Shown: positions 34,267 to 43,081, numbered from the stretch's first letter. The stretch: 64,000 nucleotides of DNA from Muribaculaceae bacterium (GCA_009775125.1 VSPD01000007.1:1-64000), one strand, 5' to 3'. Numbers and translations are program-made. Notes: generated by a model from the letters alone, not told the origin.

Positions 34267-34757
34267 TAGTGAGTTTTTTTGAAGGTGATGAAGATTGCGA
34301 TGATTAAAAGTATAAAAGCTATTGGTATGGTTGACAAAACCACCCAGTCAAGAGGAGAGAGGATTTTAGTATCAGACTTGGTGGTCTGAGCCGAAGCCGA
34401 TGATTTCGAGATCGAGACATTTACAGTGTCTTGTTCTGCCGCAGACGAGACCTCATGATTAGAGGCGTTTGTTTCATTCCTGGCTTTGGCGTTGTCAATC
34501 TTAAGAGACTTGGGAGCCGCACGAGCATCAGGGTGTGCCGTATCAGGAGGGAAAAACTCTACGGTAATGCCGGAGAGTTCAATGTCAGTGGAAGAATTTA
34601 GGAGAGAGAGGATTTCTTCAGACGACATAGAAGCTTTGACCTCAGTGACATAGACAGCTGTAGAATCGGCCGACTGAGCGACAGTCTGCCGAGCTGATCG
34701 GCACGAGCCTATTGCTGACATCAGCAATAGGGCAAAGAAGAGGATTAAAGGTCGCAT
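34266..34757 (-). CDS. Candidate unimolecular spanin (u-spanin)
   Basis: A 163-aa protein with an N-terminal lipoprotein signal (lipobox LMSAIGSC, Cys near residue 18), a hydrophilic periplasmic stretch, and a C-terminal hydrophobic helix (VVLSTIPIAFILLIIAIFI) followed by basic residues. Lipidated N-terminus plus C-terminal transmembrane helix is the topology of u-spanins such as T1 gp11, which fuse outer and inner membranes at the last step of lysis. It overlaps the amidase gene. ATG 34757 is used because it directly precedes the signal. Confidence 0.72.
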   Translation of the reverse strand: MRPLILFFALLLMSAIGSCRSARQTVAQSADSTAVYVTEVKASMSSEEILSLLNSSTDIELSGITVEFFPPDTAHPDARAAPKSLKIDNAKARNETNASNHEVSSAAEQDTVNVSISKSSASAQTTKSDTKILSPLDWVVLSTIPIAFILLIIAIFITFKKTH

Positions 34758-35329
34758 ATTTTGAAAGAAGGGCAAGCTTTGTTTGCAAATTCATAATGGC
34801 CGTGCACGGTAGCACCTTGATACTGCTTTTGAAACTTGGCCACCAAATCACGCAAGGCTTTGCGCTGCTCCGGGGTTCGAGTGTCCTTGGGGGTCTTGCC
34901 ATCAGAGGCACAGCCTCCAATGTAGCAAATGCCGATTGAGTTGGCATTATACCCTTTCGTATGGGCGCCGATGATGCTCAAAGGCCGGCCTTCATGAACG
35001 GAGCCATCGCGATAAATCACGAAGTGATAGCCAATGTCATTGAACCCACGGGCAAGGTGCATCTGTCGAATTTGCTCCACGGTGTAGTCCTTTGCTTCGG
35101 GAGTGGCCGCACAATGAAGAATAATTTTATTGATCACGCGGCGACAAGGCACGAGTTTAGCCCAGGTCTTGGGGCCGACTACGCCATCGGCAATAAGTCC
35201 GTAGCTCTGTTGGAACACCTTGACGGCTTCTTCTGTGATTTCGCCGAAGATGCCGTCCTCGGCCAGACAAAGGAATTTTTGTAAGGGTTTTACATCAGTG
35301 CCACGAGAGCCTAATTTGAGTGTCTGCAT
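34745..35329 (-). CDS. Endolysin: N-acetylmuramoyl-L-alanine amidase
   Basis: A 194-aa protein: an N-terminal peptidoglycan-binding domain (about 1-60, GSRGTDVKPLQ and DGVVGPKTW) and a C-terminal Amidase_2 (T7-lysozyme-like) domain. Zinc-ligand candidates are the His in LHCAAT, the His in HGHYEF and the Cys in KACPSF. GYHFVIYRDG and NSIGICYIGG are conserved family strands. It cuts the amide bond between muramic acid and the peptide stem. There is no signal peptide, so export depends on the holin. The gene lies between holin-like and spanin genes. Confidence 0.93.
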   Translation of the reverse strand: MQTLKLGSRGTDVKPLQKFLCLAEDGIFGEITEEAVKVFQQSYGLIADGVVGPKTWAKLVPCRRVINKIILHCAATPEAKDYTVEQIRQMHLARGFNDIGYHFVIYRDGSVHEGRPLSIIGAHTKGYNANSIGICYIGGCASDGKTPKDTRTPEQRKALRDLVAKFQKQYQGATVHGHYEFANKACPSFKICDL

Positions 35330-35535
35330 TATACCGGTATATTATGGAGCTTCATGCGCTGAGTCAGGACATTGTCCAACTGAGCCATGTGCTCAATTTG
35401 AATTAAAATTAACGACTGCTCCTCCTGGGAGAGGCGCATAAACCGAGATTGATCATCGGCGAATATGCGAAGATTTTTCAGATGCCTTGCATTTCGAGCG
35501 TGGAGCTCGGCAAGGCGCAGTTCAAACGGTTTCAT
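35329..35535 (-). CDS. Small helical phage protein
   Basis: A 68-aa amphipathic, entirely helical protein between holin and endolysin, overlapping both. The pattern LRLAELHARNARHLKNL ... LIQIEHMAQLDNVLTQRM recalls short phage proteins annotated as crAss001_48-related, from memory. It might be an antiholin or a lysis timing factor, but nothing in the sequence proves this. Confidence 0.5.
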   Translation of the reverse strand: MKPFELRLAELHARNARHLKNLRIFADDQSRFMRLSQEEQSLILIQIEHMAQLDNVLTQRMKLHNIPV

Positions 35536-35797
35536 TGTCAGGAATAGGCTTAGATTTATCTTTATCGCGGATAGCCTCGATAAAGGGCTTGATTTGGAAA
35601 TTAAGATCGATGCCGATAAAAGCGCCGGCAGCGACGAGCAACATACCGAACACGGTGATTACCGATGGGTGAATTTCACCCACGGGCGGCATATAAAGCG
35701 CCAACATCACCACGAGCATGCCGAAGATGACCAAAAGAAAGGCCAGCACAGTCTGAATGGTGATTCGGCGTTTGAAAGTTGTGATTGTCTGAGGCAT
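35522..35797 (-). CDS. Putative holin
   Basis: A 91-aa protein with two long hydrophobic helices (TVLAFLLVIFGMLVVMLALY and VITVFGMLLVAAGAFIGI), a short linker and a charged C-terminal tail. Its position as first gene of the lysis cassette, upstream of the amidase, supports a holin that permeabilises the inner membrane. It has a dedicated promoter at 35829-35859. Confidence 0.72.
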   Translation of the reverse strand: MPQTITTFKRRITIQTVLAFLLVIFGMLVVMLALYMPPVGEIHPSVITVFGMLLVAAGAFIGIDLNFQIKPFIEAIRDKDKSKPIPDNETV

Positions 35798-35818
35798 ATC
35801 GGAGAGAGTTTATTGGTT

Positions 35819-35861
35819 GAATGCACTGCAAAAGTACGGTTGCACGAATGCACTGCAAAAG
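35819..35861 (-). promoter_or_regulatory. Lysis-cassette promoter inside a direct repeat
   Basis: The 16-bp sequence GAATGCACTGCAAAAG occurs at 35819-35834 and 35846-35861. On the - strand this places TTTG (35859-35856) 19 nt before TACTTTTG (35836-35829), a good Bacteroidetes promoter with its start site near 35822. The repeats overlap both promoter boxes and could be regulator sites. Confidence 0.5.
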
Positions 35862-35871
35862 ACGGAACAGT

Positions 35872-37530
35872 CTACATAACCCCTGTGGGGTCGATGAACG
35901 AGGCCCCGGCATAGGGACGATTTTCGCATCCGATATACAGGGTGTCGAAAGCATCTGTGCCGTCAGTACGGAGTTCAAGGCGGTCATCTTCGGTCTCTGC
36001 AAGTTTCTCGCCGGACTTATCTTTTTGAAAGCCGTTTCGACCTCGGCTCACTCCGGCGCTCTGCACGGCCAGAATAAGATCATCGTTATTCTGACGATTA
36101 AAGTACGGAGTCAAGCGGTTAAGCCCGGCAAAGCCACGGTTAATGAGGTTGTATTTTTCATCGTGGCGCATGGGATTGCCAAGCGGAGTGGCCACCACAT
36201 GCCAGCCGTGCTTCTCAAACTCGTTGATGATGGTGTAGCGGAAATCGACAGAGTTGACAGCGTAGTTCGACCCGAGCGCCGTTGTGTCATAATAGAACAC
36301 AACCGTCTTGCACCGGTGATGAGCGTAATATTGGCAAAAATCGGCCACAAGAGCCGGAATTTTACGCTCATACTTCACATAGAATGATTTGAGCACATTG
36401 AGCCGGCCGAGCCGTTCATCCGGCTGTCCGGCCACAATCCAGTTGATATTTGCATTGTAGTCCATACCGATACAGATAGGGCGATATCGGTCAAGGTCGC
36501 GGTCAGCCCGGCAGTCCATTGCTTCCGGCTCAAAGTCGAAGCCAATGGTGTCGAGGTATTCAAAATCGCTGTCGTTATACTTGTGGTCTTCCTTCATCGA
36601 GCTATAGAAGCCGTCGCGGGCAATACCAATTTTCTGACACATGATCGATGTCTGAAAAGTGAGCGGCGTGAGGTCGCGCTTCATGTCGCGCAGATATTGC
36701 TCGCCAAGGAGCTGTACATTTTCCACCGAGGAATATTCCCGGTAGTAGGTGGCAATAGAGCGCAACTTGTTGATGTTTGCGTCGAGCCTCCTGAGGTGGC
36801 CACGAAGATATGCCGGTGGCTCGATGCCTTTTTGCCGCATTTCAAGAATTTTCTGCTTCAGCCGCCACTGCTCAACAACACCGGCCTCGATTGCCCGCAC
36901 AATCTTCAAATTGCGTTCTGTTTTCATATCCTTCTCGTACTCCAAGAACCATGAGCCTTTTTTACTCTGAGGCATATCCGAGAGTATGAGCATGGCATGA
37001 TTGAAGGAGTGCCGTGAGAAATGGCTTTTAATGCCGCCATTGGCCGGAAGCGTTTCCTGATGCAGCTTCACCGGATCGATGAATTTCGCCTCGTCGATGA
37101 GGAGCCACGACAATGTAAGCGAGTTGGCTGCTCCTTTGCGGTCCTGCGAGAGAATGACGGCCACCGAGCCATTATAGAATGATATTACGCTTTCCCACTC
37201 CTCCGGTTCGGTGATTGGTTTTGCGAATGTTTTGGGCGGGCGGCGACCCACCACATAGTGAATACCTTTCTTAAAGCCCCAGCGCTCCCAAGCCGCAAAG
37301 AGGCCGGGGAGTGTGTTGGTGAGGCCGTGCTTGAAGGTAGGCACCACAATACCTCCGGTACTGCCCGGCATACGTTGCATCATTTTCAGCACGTATGGAG
37401 CGGCAATGGAGTCAGTCTTGCCGGTACGTCGCCCGGCCACGACCACAGTGGTACGGGCGGCAATAAGCTGCGCCATCAGCTGCGGTCGATTGAAATATAC
37501 CTGTTTAGCTTTCGGGTTGACCTGTGCCAT
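35872..37530 (-). CDS. Terminase large subunit
   Basis: A 552-aa packaging motor. Walker A is VVAGRRTGKTDS (about residues 30-41), with SLTSWLLIDEAKFID-type Walker B near 155-165. The C-terminal nuclease domain includes CIGMDYNANINWIVAG (metal-binding Asp), VFYYDTTALGSNYAV and a final RNGFQKDKSGEKLAETEDDRLELRTDGTDAFD-like acidic region. It docks on the portal and pumps DNA into the prohead. The gene follows two small-terminase candidates. The length is normal. Confidence 0.93.
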   Translation of the reverse strand: MAQVNPKAKQVYFNRPQLMAQLIAARTTVVVAGRRTGKTDSIAAPYVLKMMQRMPGSTGGIVVPTFKHGLTNTLPGLFAAWERWGFKKGIHYVVGRRPPKTFAKPITEPEEWESVISFYNGSVAVILSQDRKGAANSLTLSWLLIDEAKFIDPVKLHQETLPANGGIKSHFSRHSFNHAMLILSDMPQSKKGSWFLEYEKDMKTERNLKIVRAIEAGVVEQWRLKQKILEMRQKGIEPPAYLRGHLRRLDANINKLRSIATYYREYSSVENVQLLGEQYLRDMKRDLTPLTFQTSIMCQKIGIARDGFYSSMKEDHKYNDSDFEYLDTIGFDFEPEAMDCRADRDLDRYRPICIGMDYNANINWIVAGQPDERLGRLNVLKSFYVKYERKIPALVADFCQYYAHHRCKTVVFYYDTTALGSNYAVNSVDFRYTIINEFEKHGWHVVATPLGNPMRHDEKYNLINRGFAGLNRLTPYFNRQNNDDLILAVQSAGVSRGRNGFQKDKSGEKLAETEDDRLELRTDGTDAFDTLYIGCENRPYAGASFIDPTGVM

Positions 37531-37541
37531 TGTTGATCGGG

Positions 37542-38162
37542 TTATTGCGAAGCGCTCTGCTCCGCAGAGAATAAATGGTCTTCTTCAAGGTCGGCCTCCT
37601 CGAATTCAACATCTTGAATATCGGGGTGGTCGCGAAGAAGTTCCTTGGTGAGTTTGGATATGTGGTTGTAGAGGTCGGGAATAGGAGTAAGGCCGATCAC
37701 AGTGGGGTCAGTGGTAGCGCACCAGGGTTGCACCGGGATAAGGTCGTACTCCGGCATAAAGTCATCGGGCTTGTCAAGGCCGTTGACTTTCGACATAGTA
37801 GCGATAACGCGCTCCATTGTCTTCGTGTCCTTTCGAGCCTTGGCCATGGCGTATGTTTCCGCCAGCATTTCATTGGCCTTGGCTCGGTAATACTCTTTGG
37901 AGTGACACGAAAGCAAGGGAACAAGCTGATGAATAATATTGATATCAGCATAGGCCGTTGACTGCGACACACCATAACGTGACATGATTTGGTCACGCAA
38001 CTGGCGATCCTTCATCGACGGATTGGCCAACCAATAATTATACATATCGCGAAGCCTCATGACGCGCTCGGCGAGCGGCACAGGGTATTTGTCGCGGAGT
38101 TCGTCCTCCGAGGCAAACAAGTCAACCTTACAGGCTTCGAGTGGAGAGATCATAAGAGCCAT
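37542..38162 (-). CDS. Candidate terminase small subunit
   Basis: A 206-aa protein ending 11 bp before the large terminase gene. The first half contains a helix-turn-helix-like segment (QIMSRYGVSQSTAYADINIIHQL), as expected for DNA recognition by a small terminase. The C-terminus is acidic. Position and the HTH support the call; the family is not recognised by sequence. Confidence 0.6.
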   Translation of the reverse strand: MALMISPLEACKVDLFASEDELRDKYPVPLAERVMRLRDMYNYWLANPSMKDRQLRDQIMSRYGVSQSTAYADINIIHQLVPLLSCHSKEYYRAKANEMLAETYAMAKARKDTKTMERVIATMSKVNGLDKPDDFMPEYDLIPVQPWCATTDPTVIGLTPIPDLYNHISKLTKELLRDHPDIQDVEFEEADLEEDHLFSAEQSASQ

Positions 38163-38164
38163 AG

Positions 38165-38440
38165 TTATTCATCGTCCTCCATGTCGAGCAGCGCCTTCTC
38201 CGACATCTCCAAAGCCGCAGGCGAGCCTACACGAGCGAGGATTGCCATTTGCTTGCGGATTTCTATCTTCTGCGATATTTTCCCCTTCAGATAGGCAAGG
38301 CGAGCCGGGTGGTCAACACTGTTGATGTCGGCCTTCAGCTCCAATTCAGGCACACCGAGCGAGATGGCGATTTCCGTAGCCGGCATATATAGAGATGCGA
38401 GCTGTTCAATTGTTTGCAATTGTTCTTCCGAATACTTCAT
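38165..38440 (-). CDS. Small HTH-like packaging protein
   Basis: A 91-aa helical protein with EEQLQTIEQLASLYMPATEIAISLGV, which looks like a terminase small-subunit HTH (a phage-type TerS N-terminal helix pair). It overlaps its upstream neighbour and precedes the 206-aa gene. Either of the two could be the true small terminase; they may act together. Confidence 0.5.
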   Translation of the reverse strand: MKYSEEQLQTIEQLASLYMPATEIAISLGVPELELKADINSVDHPARLAYLKGKISQKIEIRKQMAILARVGSPAALEMSEKALLDMEDDE

Positions 38441-38924
38441 GGAATGGCACTGATTGACGGGTTATTACATATTCGAGTTGGTTATGCAGCGAGTCAAAGA
38501 CTGCGCGGTCTGTTGAGATTGATCCTGATTCGTAGCGGTTACCGCGAGTCAGGTTCTGGCTCATCACCACAGCCACTTTCCACTTCTCGTTAGAGACCAG
38601 CAGCAGCTTCGAGTGGTTGTCGGCGAGATAGCAGTTTTTGACTGTTTGTGCGATGAACGGCCACAGAATAAGGGTTTTATTCGTGGCCTTGAAATCAAGG
38701 ACAATGTCGAGCGAGCGGACCAAGTTCTCTTTCTTAATGAAGAAAATTCTCCGGAGAAATTCTTCCGAGATGGAGAACGATGTCATCTGCACATCAGCCG
38801 GGCCGGTTTGGTCAAGAATCCATTTGAGCACGTCAGCCACTTGCAGAACATTGCTCAAATAAGCCTGAAAAGGCTTATTGGTCAACGGCTTCAAAATGTC
38901 GGTGATAGAGGCCGAACGTTTCAT
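38406..38924 (-). CDS. PLD-like (HKD) nuclease-fold protein
   Basis: A 172-aa protein. ADNHSKLLLVSNEKWKVAVV resembles an HxK motif of the phospholipase D superfamily, and SQNLTRGNRYESGSIS matches the conserved follow-on of bacterial PLD-like nucleases. Only one HKD half is present, as in dimeric Nuc-type enzymes. It starts where the upstream gene ends and overlaps the next by 35 bp, within the packaging block, so a DNA-processing role at packaging or takeover of host DNA is plausible. Confidence 0.55.
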   Translation of the reverse strand: MKRSASITDILKPLTNKPFQAYLSNVLQVADVLKWILDQTGPADVQMTSFSISEEFLRRIFFIKKENLVRSLDIVLDFKATNKTLILWPFIAQTVKNCYLADNHSKLLLVSNEKWKVAVVMSQNLTRGNRYESGSISTDRAVFDSLHNQLEYVITRQSVPFHEVFGRTIANN

Positions 38925-39691
38925 TATAGTAATCCGGCATCACGCATCTTGTTGCGGAGCTTGTCTGATGGGTTGACAATTTTGGCGTATAATTCGCGGA
39001 TCCTGTCAGCAAGCTCTTCCTTAGGAGACTTGGCATATTGGCCAAGGAGGAGGTTGCAGACCTTTGCAGCATTGGCCGACTCGGTACGGGCATCCACCGT
39101 CGGAGCAATGGCTGCCACCGGAGTACCCTTGATGTAGTGGTCGTATTTATCCCAGTTCGAGCGGTAGAGCCTATCCTGTTCGACAATATACTTGGCCCAG
39201 GGATAGCGGTCGCTGTCCGGGCAAGTTGAATTCTCAGGGGTGATGAGCCGCAATTTTGTATGAGCATCGCGCATACGGCGAAGCACCTCCGCATTTTCAA
39301 CATAGAGCTGCTGCACCTCCGGCGGCAATTCGTCATGGTCAGCACGTTTGCCTCGTTGAAATTCTGTGCGTGGCACAGCGGCAGAGCCGATGACCGAGCG
39401 TTTAGCCGGTTCTGGATTGTCAAGGCCGCGAGCTTTGGCTATCCCATTCACCTCAGTCATCAGCGCGGACACCTCCTCATGAGTGATAATTACAAGGCGC
39501 TGATTGTAGATTTTATTCAGGTGATACTCTATAGCCTCGGCGTTTTTGTGGAGGTTACGCATAATATTTGCATAGAGGATCTTGTTGCGGGTGACTTGAA
39601 GCAAGAGCGTAGCTCCGGCGGCAAGGTTGCGCTTTGATGGCTCAGAGTCGAGCCATTCCTTTATTTTGGGAGTAAGTTCGAGATTGATCAT
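38924..39691 (-). CDS. Conserved-looking packaging-region protein
   Basis: A 255-aa, very helical protein with no recognised motif. Charged segments alternate with Leu-rich helices. It lies between the repeat-bearing gap and the PLD-like gene, so it belongs to the packaging transcription unit. Scaffolding or a DNA-binding function could fit its composition. Confidence 0.45.
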   Translation of the reverse strand: MINLELTPKIKEWLDSEPSKRNLAAGATLLLQVTRNKILYANIMRNLHKNAEAIEYHLNKIYNQRLVIITHEEVSALMTEVNGIAKARGLDNPEPAKRSVIGSAAVPRTEFQRGKRADHDELPPEVQQLYVENAEVLRRMRDAHTKLRLITPENSTCPDSDRYPWAKYIVEQDRLYRSNWDKYDHYIKGTPVAAIAPTVDARTESANAAKVCNLLLGQYAKSPKEELADRIRELYAKIVNPSDKLRNKMRDAGLL

Positions 39692-39711
39692 ATGTTAACT
39701 TCGTTTTACTT

Positions 39712-39779
39712 TGGCTGCGCTCGGCAATACCCAAGCTCATCGCCTTGGCGCTTCGCTTGGCGAAGAACCTTGGTATTGC
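39712..39779. repeat. Phage intergenic palindrome, long copy
   Basis: GGCTGCGCTCGGCAATACCCAAG ends with CTTGGTATTGC, an imperfect long inverted repeat with an inner CTTGGCG/CGCCAAG-like arm. It shares its left flank and outer arm with 27960-28000. It lies just after the phosphoribosyltransferase-like gene and may terminate transcription. Confidence 0.5.
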
Positions 39780-39789
39780 TCTCACTGGC

Positions 39790-40416
39790 TCAAAGTTTGT
39801 TATTAATTCCGGCCATGAAGAGCAAAGTCTTACCGAGAGGACGGAGAAGTTCGTTCATACCTTTCAGGGTAGAGCCTGTGGTAACGAAGTCATCGAACAC
39901 GATGACATTAGGCTCATTCGGCAACACATTCAATGTAAACACCGCATTTATGCGCTGACGCGAGTGGCAAAAGGCAACGTCCTCATAAAAAGGGATATTG
40001 AGCCTTTTGTGAATTTCTTCACAAATAAGCGACGCAAAGTTTTTCTCCTTGTGTCGGCGCTTCGGTGACGTGCATATACACCAGTGGCCGGAGCACAATG
40101 ATGGGCCAAGCATTTTAACTAAAAAGTCCGACACGGCTTCCGCAAAATGCGGTATTTCTGCCGGGTCGGACTTTATTTCGGTGAGTGTTCTGCCCATCAG
40201 GGACTTTTGCCATAGCGAGAGGAACCAGAGCCCGGCGCGAGGCGTTATTCGCGGTCGGAACTCGAAATTACATCGCGCTTCGGTAGATTTGTCCCAACTT
40301 TTGCGAGCTTGAACGGCGAAGATGTCTTTGCCCGGAGAAAGATCACCGAGAACCGGAGAGCCGTCGGCCACCTCATAATCTGCCAGGATTGAGGTGACGA
40401 GCGACGGCAGGCTCAC
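39790..40416 (-). CDS. ComF/PRT-fold phosphoribosyltransferase-like protein
   Basis: A 208-aa protein. NVIVFDDFVTTGSTL near its C-terminus is a textbook PRPP-binding loop of type I phosphoribosyltransferases, as in ComF, preceded by CHSRQRINAVF. The N-terminal part has no Zn-ribbon. The frame is open far upstream, but that section overlaps the tail tube gene, so GTG 40416, 20 bp after that gene, is the best start. The role in a phage is unknown: nucleotide salvage or a recruited regulatory fold are possible. Confidence 0.7.
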   Translation of the reverse strand: MSLPSLVTSILADYEVADGSPVLGDLSPGKDIFAVQARKSWDKSTEARCNFEFRPRITPRAGLWFLSLWQKSLMGRTLTEIKSDPAEIPHFAEAVSDFLVKMLGPSLCSGHWCICTSPKRRHKEKNFASLICEEIHKRLNIPFYEDVAFCHSRQRINAVFTLNVLPNEPNVIVFDDFVTTGSTLKGMNELLRPLGKTLLFMAGINNKL

Positions 40417-40435
40417 GGTGTTCTTTTCAGGAGAG

Positions 40436-41020
40436 TCAGACTCCGGCGGCCTCGTTGATGATGCCATCTTCGGTGGGGATGGGGCCGTTGTAGAAGGGAG
40501 CATCAGCGACGTCATCCGCTTCAAGGGCGAAGGTTGTGCCGGCCGAGCCGGTAGCGCCTTGGCCATTGTCGCGTGCCGGCGATACGGTGGCACCATTGTA
40601 CTTCTCGCAACCGACAACGCGGAAGCGACCGTCCATATCTTCGACAATGCCGATGACACGGGTGTTGATCAACGTTGTTGCTGCCGCAGCGGCTTCGGGG
40701 CCGATACCGGGGTGCACAATGGTAGTGGTGACCTTGAAGGTTTTCGAGGGTTCCTCGCCCTGAGTTTCGGATTTGAACTCAGCCTTGTTTGGAAGGTGGT
40801 CGTAACGCTTGAACTTCTCGCCTTCGGCCAGAGTAAACTGGCCTTCATATGTAGCAGAGGTAGGACGGCCATATTCGTCCACCGGAAGCGTTGGGAAACC
40901 AACTACAGACGACACAGCGACAAGGTATGCGCTACGCTTAATACCAGGAGTAACGGGAACACCCTCGCAGCGTTTGAGCTCCTGCAGGGTAGCGAAGCAG
41001 GATTTAGGATCTTTTGCCAT
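40436..41020 (-). CDS. Putative tail tube (major tail) protein
   Basis: A 194-aa protein 20 bp after the major capsid gene. The C-terminal half (INTRVIGIVEDMDGRFRVVG, then GATGSAGTTFALEA and DAPFYNGP) resembles the beta-barrel tail tube proteins of long-tailed Bacteroidetes phages. It would polymerise around the tape measure. The order capsid then tube is normal. Confidence 0.5.
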   Translation of the reverse strand: MAKDPKSCFATLQELKRCEGVPVTPGIKRSAYLVAVSSVVGFPTLPVDEYGRPTSATYEGQFTLAEGEKFKRYDHLPNKAEFKSETQGEEPSKTFKVTTTIVHPGIGPEAAAAATTLINTRVIGIVEDMDGRFRVVGCEKYNGATVSPARDNGQGATGSAGTTFALEADDVADAPFYNGPIPTEDGIINEAAGV

Positions 41021-41040
41021 GAGTAATTGCGTTATGAGGG

Positions 41041-42021
41041 TTAAGCGTTAGCGGAAAAATCTACGATGCGCAGTCGGCGCGGGTCAATGGTGCGAAACTG
41101 GAAGCCGAGCCACATGTCCGAAGCCATACTGAGGTCGTAATGGCCGGAGCGCATGATGTCGGTTGTTGTCTCGTCGCCCTTGTTGTGCACACCGGCAAGG
41201 AGGTTGCTGGTCTGGGTGATGATGGCTTTGTCAGTGCCGTCAAGTTCGGGCAGACCCACGAGGGTAAGTTTGCGACCGCTACCTTCGACGTAAGGCTGAT
41301 CGTACTGAGTGTTGTAGCTGATACCGCTGTGGGTGAGCAGGTACGACTCGTTATACTTGTCGGCGAAGTCAGAGGAGACGAGCATCACATTGTTCTCGCG
41401 GCGCATGAAGTGATTCATGGAGAACAGAATTTCCTTTGCAACATCAACGGCGTTGGCATTGGTGACAGCGTCGGTGAATTTGAAAAGGTTGCCCTTTGCC
41501 TCGGAGATGTTGCCGGCTTCGATTTCCTGATCGGCGATAGTAAGAAGGCCGTCGCAGAGGTCGAGGGTGGTATCACCTTCCGGGTTGCGTTTGCCGGTGA
41601 AAGCGGCCTGGGCAATGTGCTGGCCACGAGCCTTGACAATCTGGGCCAGGACGAGCAGCGTAGTGCCGGCTTTCTTGATTGCATCGGTGATGACCGGGTC
41701 ATCATAGCCCAGAGGAATGTCGATGTAGTCAACGGGAGAGAAAGTTTCGATAACGTTGCCGTGGAAAGTTTCAATCTCGCGGAAGTCGATATCGACGGTG
41801 GCCGCAGAAGTGCGGTCTTTCTTGAAGGGAGCGAACTGGCTCTTTCCGCTGATTGAGCCGAAACGGCGTTTTCCACGGAGGCCGGTGACGGTCTGAAAGT
41901 ATTTCAGCACGTCCATAGCTGCGCGGATAGGGAGCTGAGAGAGGACCGGATCCCACTTGATGCAGGTCTTTTTGTAGTCCTCGAGCATTGCGTCAGTGAT
42001 TTTGATTTGAGCGTCTGCCAT
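41041..42021 (-). CDS. Major capsid protein
   Basis: A 326-aa protein following the protease-scaffold gene, the standard order for HK97-fold capsids. It contains RFGSISGKSQFAPFKKDRT, the long spine-helix region about residues 130-210, and NNVMLVSSDFADKYNESYL before the C-terminal ARRLRIVDFSA-like end. No cleavage site could be assigned. The call rests mainly on size, order and general resemblance to Bacteroidetes phage capsid proteins. Confidence 0.72.
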   Translation of the reverse strand: MADAQIKITDAMLEDYKKTCIKWDPVLSQLPIRAAMDVLKYFQTVTGLRGKRRFGSISGKSQFAPFKKDRTSAATVDIDFREIETFHGNVIETFSPVDYIDIPLGYDDPVITDAIKKAGTTLLVLAQIVKARGQHIAQAAFTGKRNPEGDTTLDLCDGLLTIADQEIEAGNISEAKGNLFKFTDAVTNANAVDVAKEILFSMNHFMRRENNVMLVSSDFADKYNESYLLTHSGISYNTQYDQPYVEGSGRKLTLVGLPELDGTDKAIITQTSNLLAGVHNKGDETTTDIMRSGHYDLSMASDMWLGFQFRTIDPRRLRIVDFSANA

Positions 42022-42040
42022 AGGAGAGAGTTGTTATTGG

Positions 42041-43081
42041 TTACGGAATCATTTTGAGCAGCGCCTCGGCCACCTTGTCGGGATCGACATCGGCTTCAGG
42101 TTTTTGCTGCATTTCGGTTGTTTTTTCCGCCGGTTCTTTGGCAAGATCCTTGACTTTGCCATCGAGCTCGGCGATTTTCGTCTCCTGCTCGGCAATCTTG
42201 GCATCTTTCTCGGCGATTTTGGCATTGAGGTCAGCAACGGCAGAGTCATGCTCAGCCAGTTTGCCCTCAATCTTGTCGGCCTGCTCCTCTGTGAGGGACA
42301 CGCCACCATCGGCCACGGCTACGGTGACACCGAGCAGGGCCGCGAGTTTGGCGAATGTTTTAGCCATTGTGTTGTTGGGTTGTGCGGCCTCGGTTGAGTC
42401 CTCGACGGAGGCCTTGGCTGCGGGTTTAGAAGAAAAAAAGTTGAAAAGTCGCTCGAGGAACGAGCCTTTTTTGACATCGATAGGAGGGATAGGGATTCCG
42501 GCATCGGCAAAGACCGAGGCAACGGAGTCGGTGAGCACCGGCTTCTCGTCCTCAGGATCATTTGTGATTTCATCGACAAAGCCCCACTCCTTGGCCTGTT
42601 GAGCCGTGAGCCATGCGCCCTCCTTCATCAGTGTCAGGAGTTCGTCCTTGGGTTTCTTGCATCGCTTGGCATACATGCCGGCAATGCAGCCGTCGATAGT
42701 TTCATTATCCTTCTTCTGCTTTTCGAGCTCGGCGATATGAGCCGCCAGTTCGTCGGCATTCATATAGTCCCACTCCAACACCAGCGACATGCACTTATGC
42801 ACCAGGAAAAGCGCATCAGCGTCAATGGTGATGTGCTTGGCTCCCATGGCGGCGATTGTAGCCGCCGAGGCGTTCATTCCCACATAGTGGCAGTGAACGT
42901 TGCCATGGAGATTGAAAAGAGAAGAAATTGATAAAGCGGTAGCGACATCGCCTCCGGTAGAGTCAATCAAGACGTGGACCTCGTTGTCCTTGTGCTTGTC
43001 AAGGACATAGTTGACCATATCGGCATTGAAATCCCAATAACCGACACGGCCTTTGAGGAAGAGATTGTAATTTTTAGGCAT
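42041..43081 (-). CDS. ClpP-like head maturation protease fused to a scaffold
   Basis: A 346-aa protein. The N-terminal ~190 residues are a ClpP/S14-type protease: LIDSTGGDVATAL, YVGMNASAATIAAMGA with the nucleophile Ser, and FLVHKCMS with the catalytic His. The C-terminal ~110 residues are a long coiled coil with heptads (repeated AKIAEKDA and TKIAELDG), a typical scaffolding domain cleaved after assembly. ATG 43081 is used rather than the upstream ATG at 43105 because it starts directly at the protease fold. Confidence 0.9.
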   Translation of the reverse strand: MPKNYNLFLKGRVGYWDFNADMVNYVLDKHKDNEVHVLIDSTGGDVATALSISSLFNLHGNVHCHYVGMNASAATIAAMGAKHITIDADALFLVHKCMSLVLEWDYMNADELAAHIAELEKQKKDNETIDGCIAGMYAKRCKKPKDELLTLMKEGAWLTAQQAKEWGFVDEITNDPEDEKPVLTDSVASVFADAGIPIPPIDVKKGSFLERLFNFFSSKPAAKASVEDSTEAAQPNNTMAKTFAKLAALLGVTVAVADGGVSLTEEQADKIEGKLAEHDSAVADLNAKIAEKDAKIAEQETKIAELDGKVKDLAKEPAEKTTEMQQKPEADVDPDKVAEALLKMIP

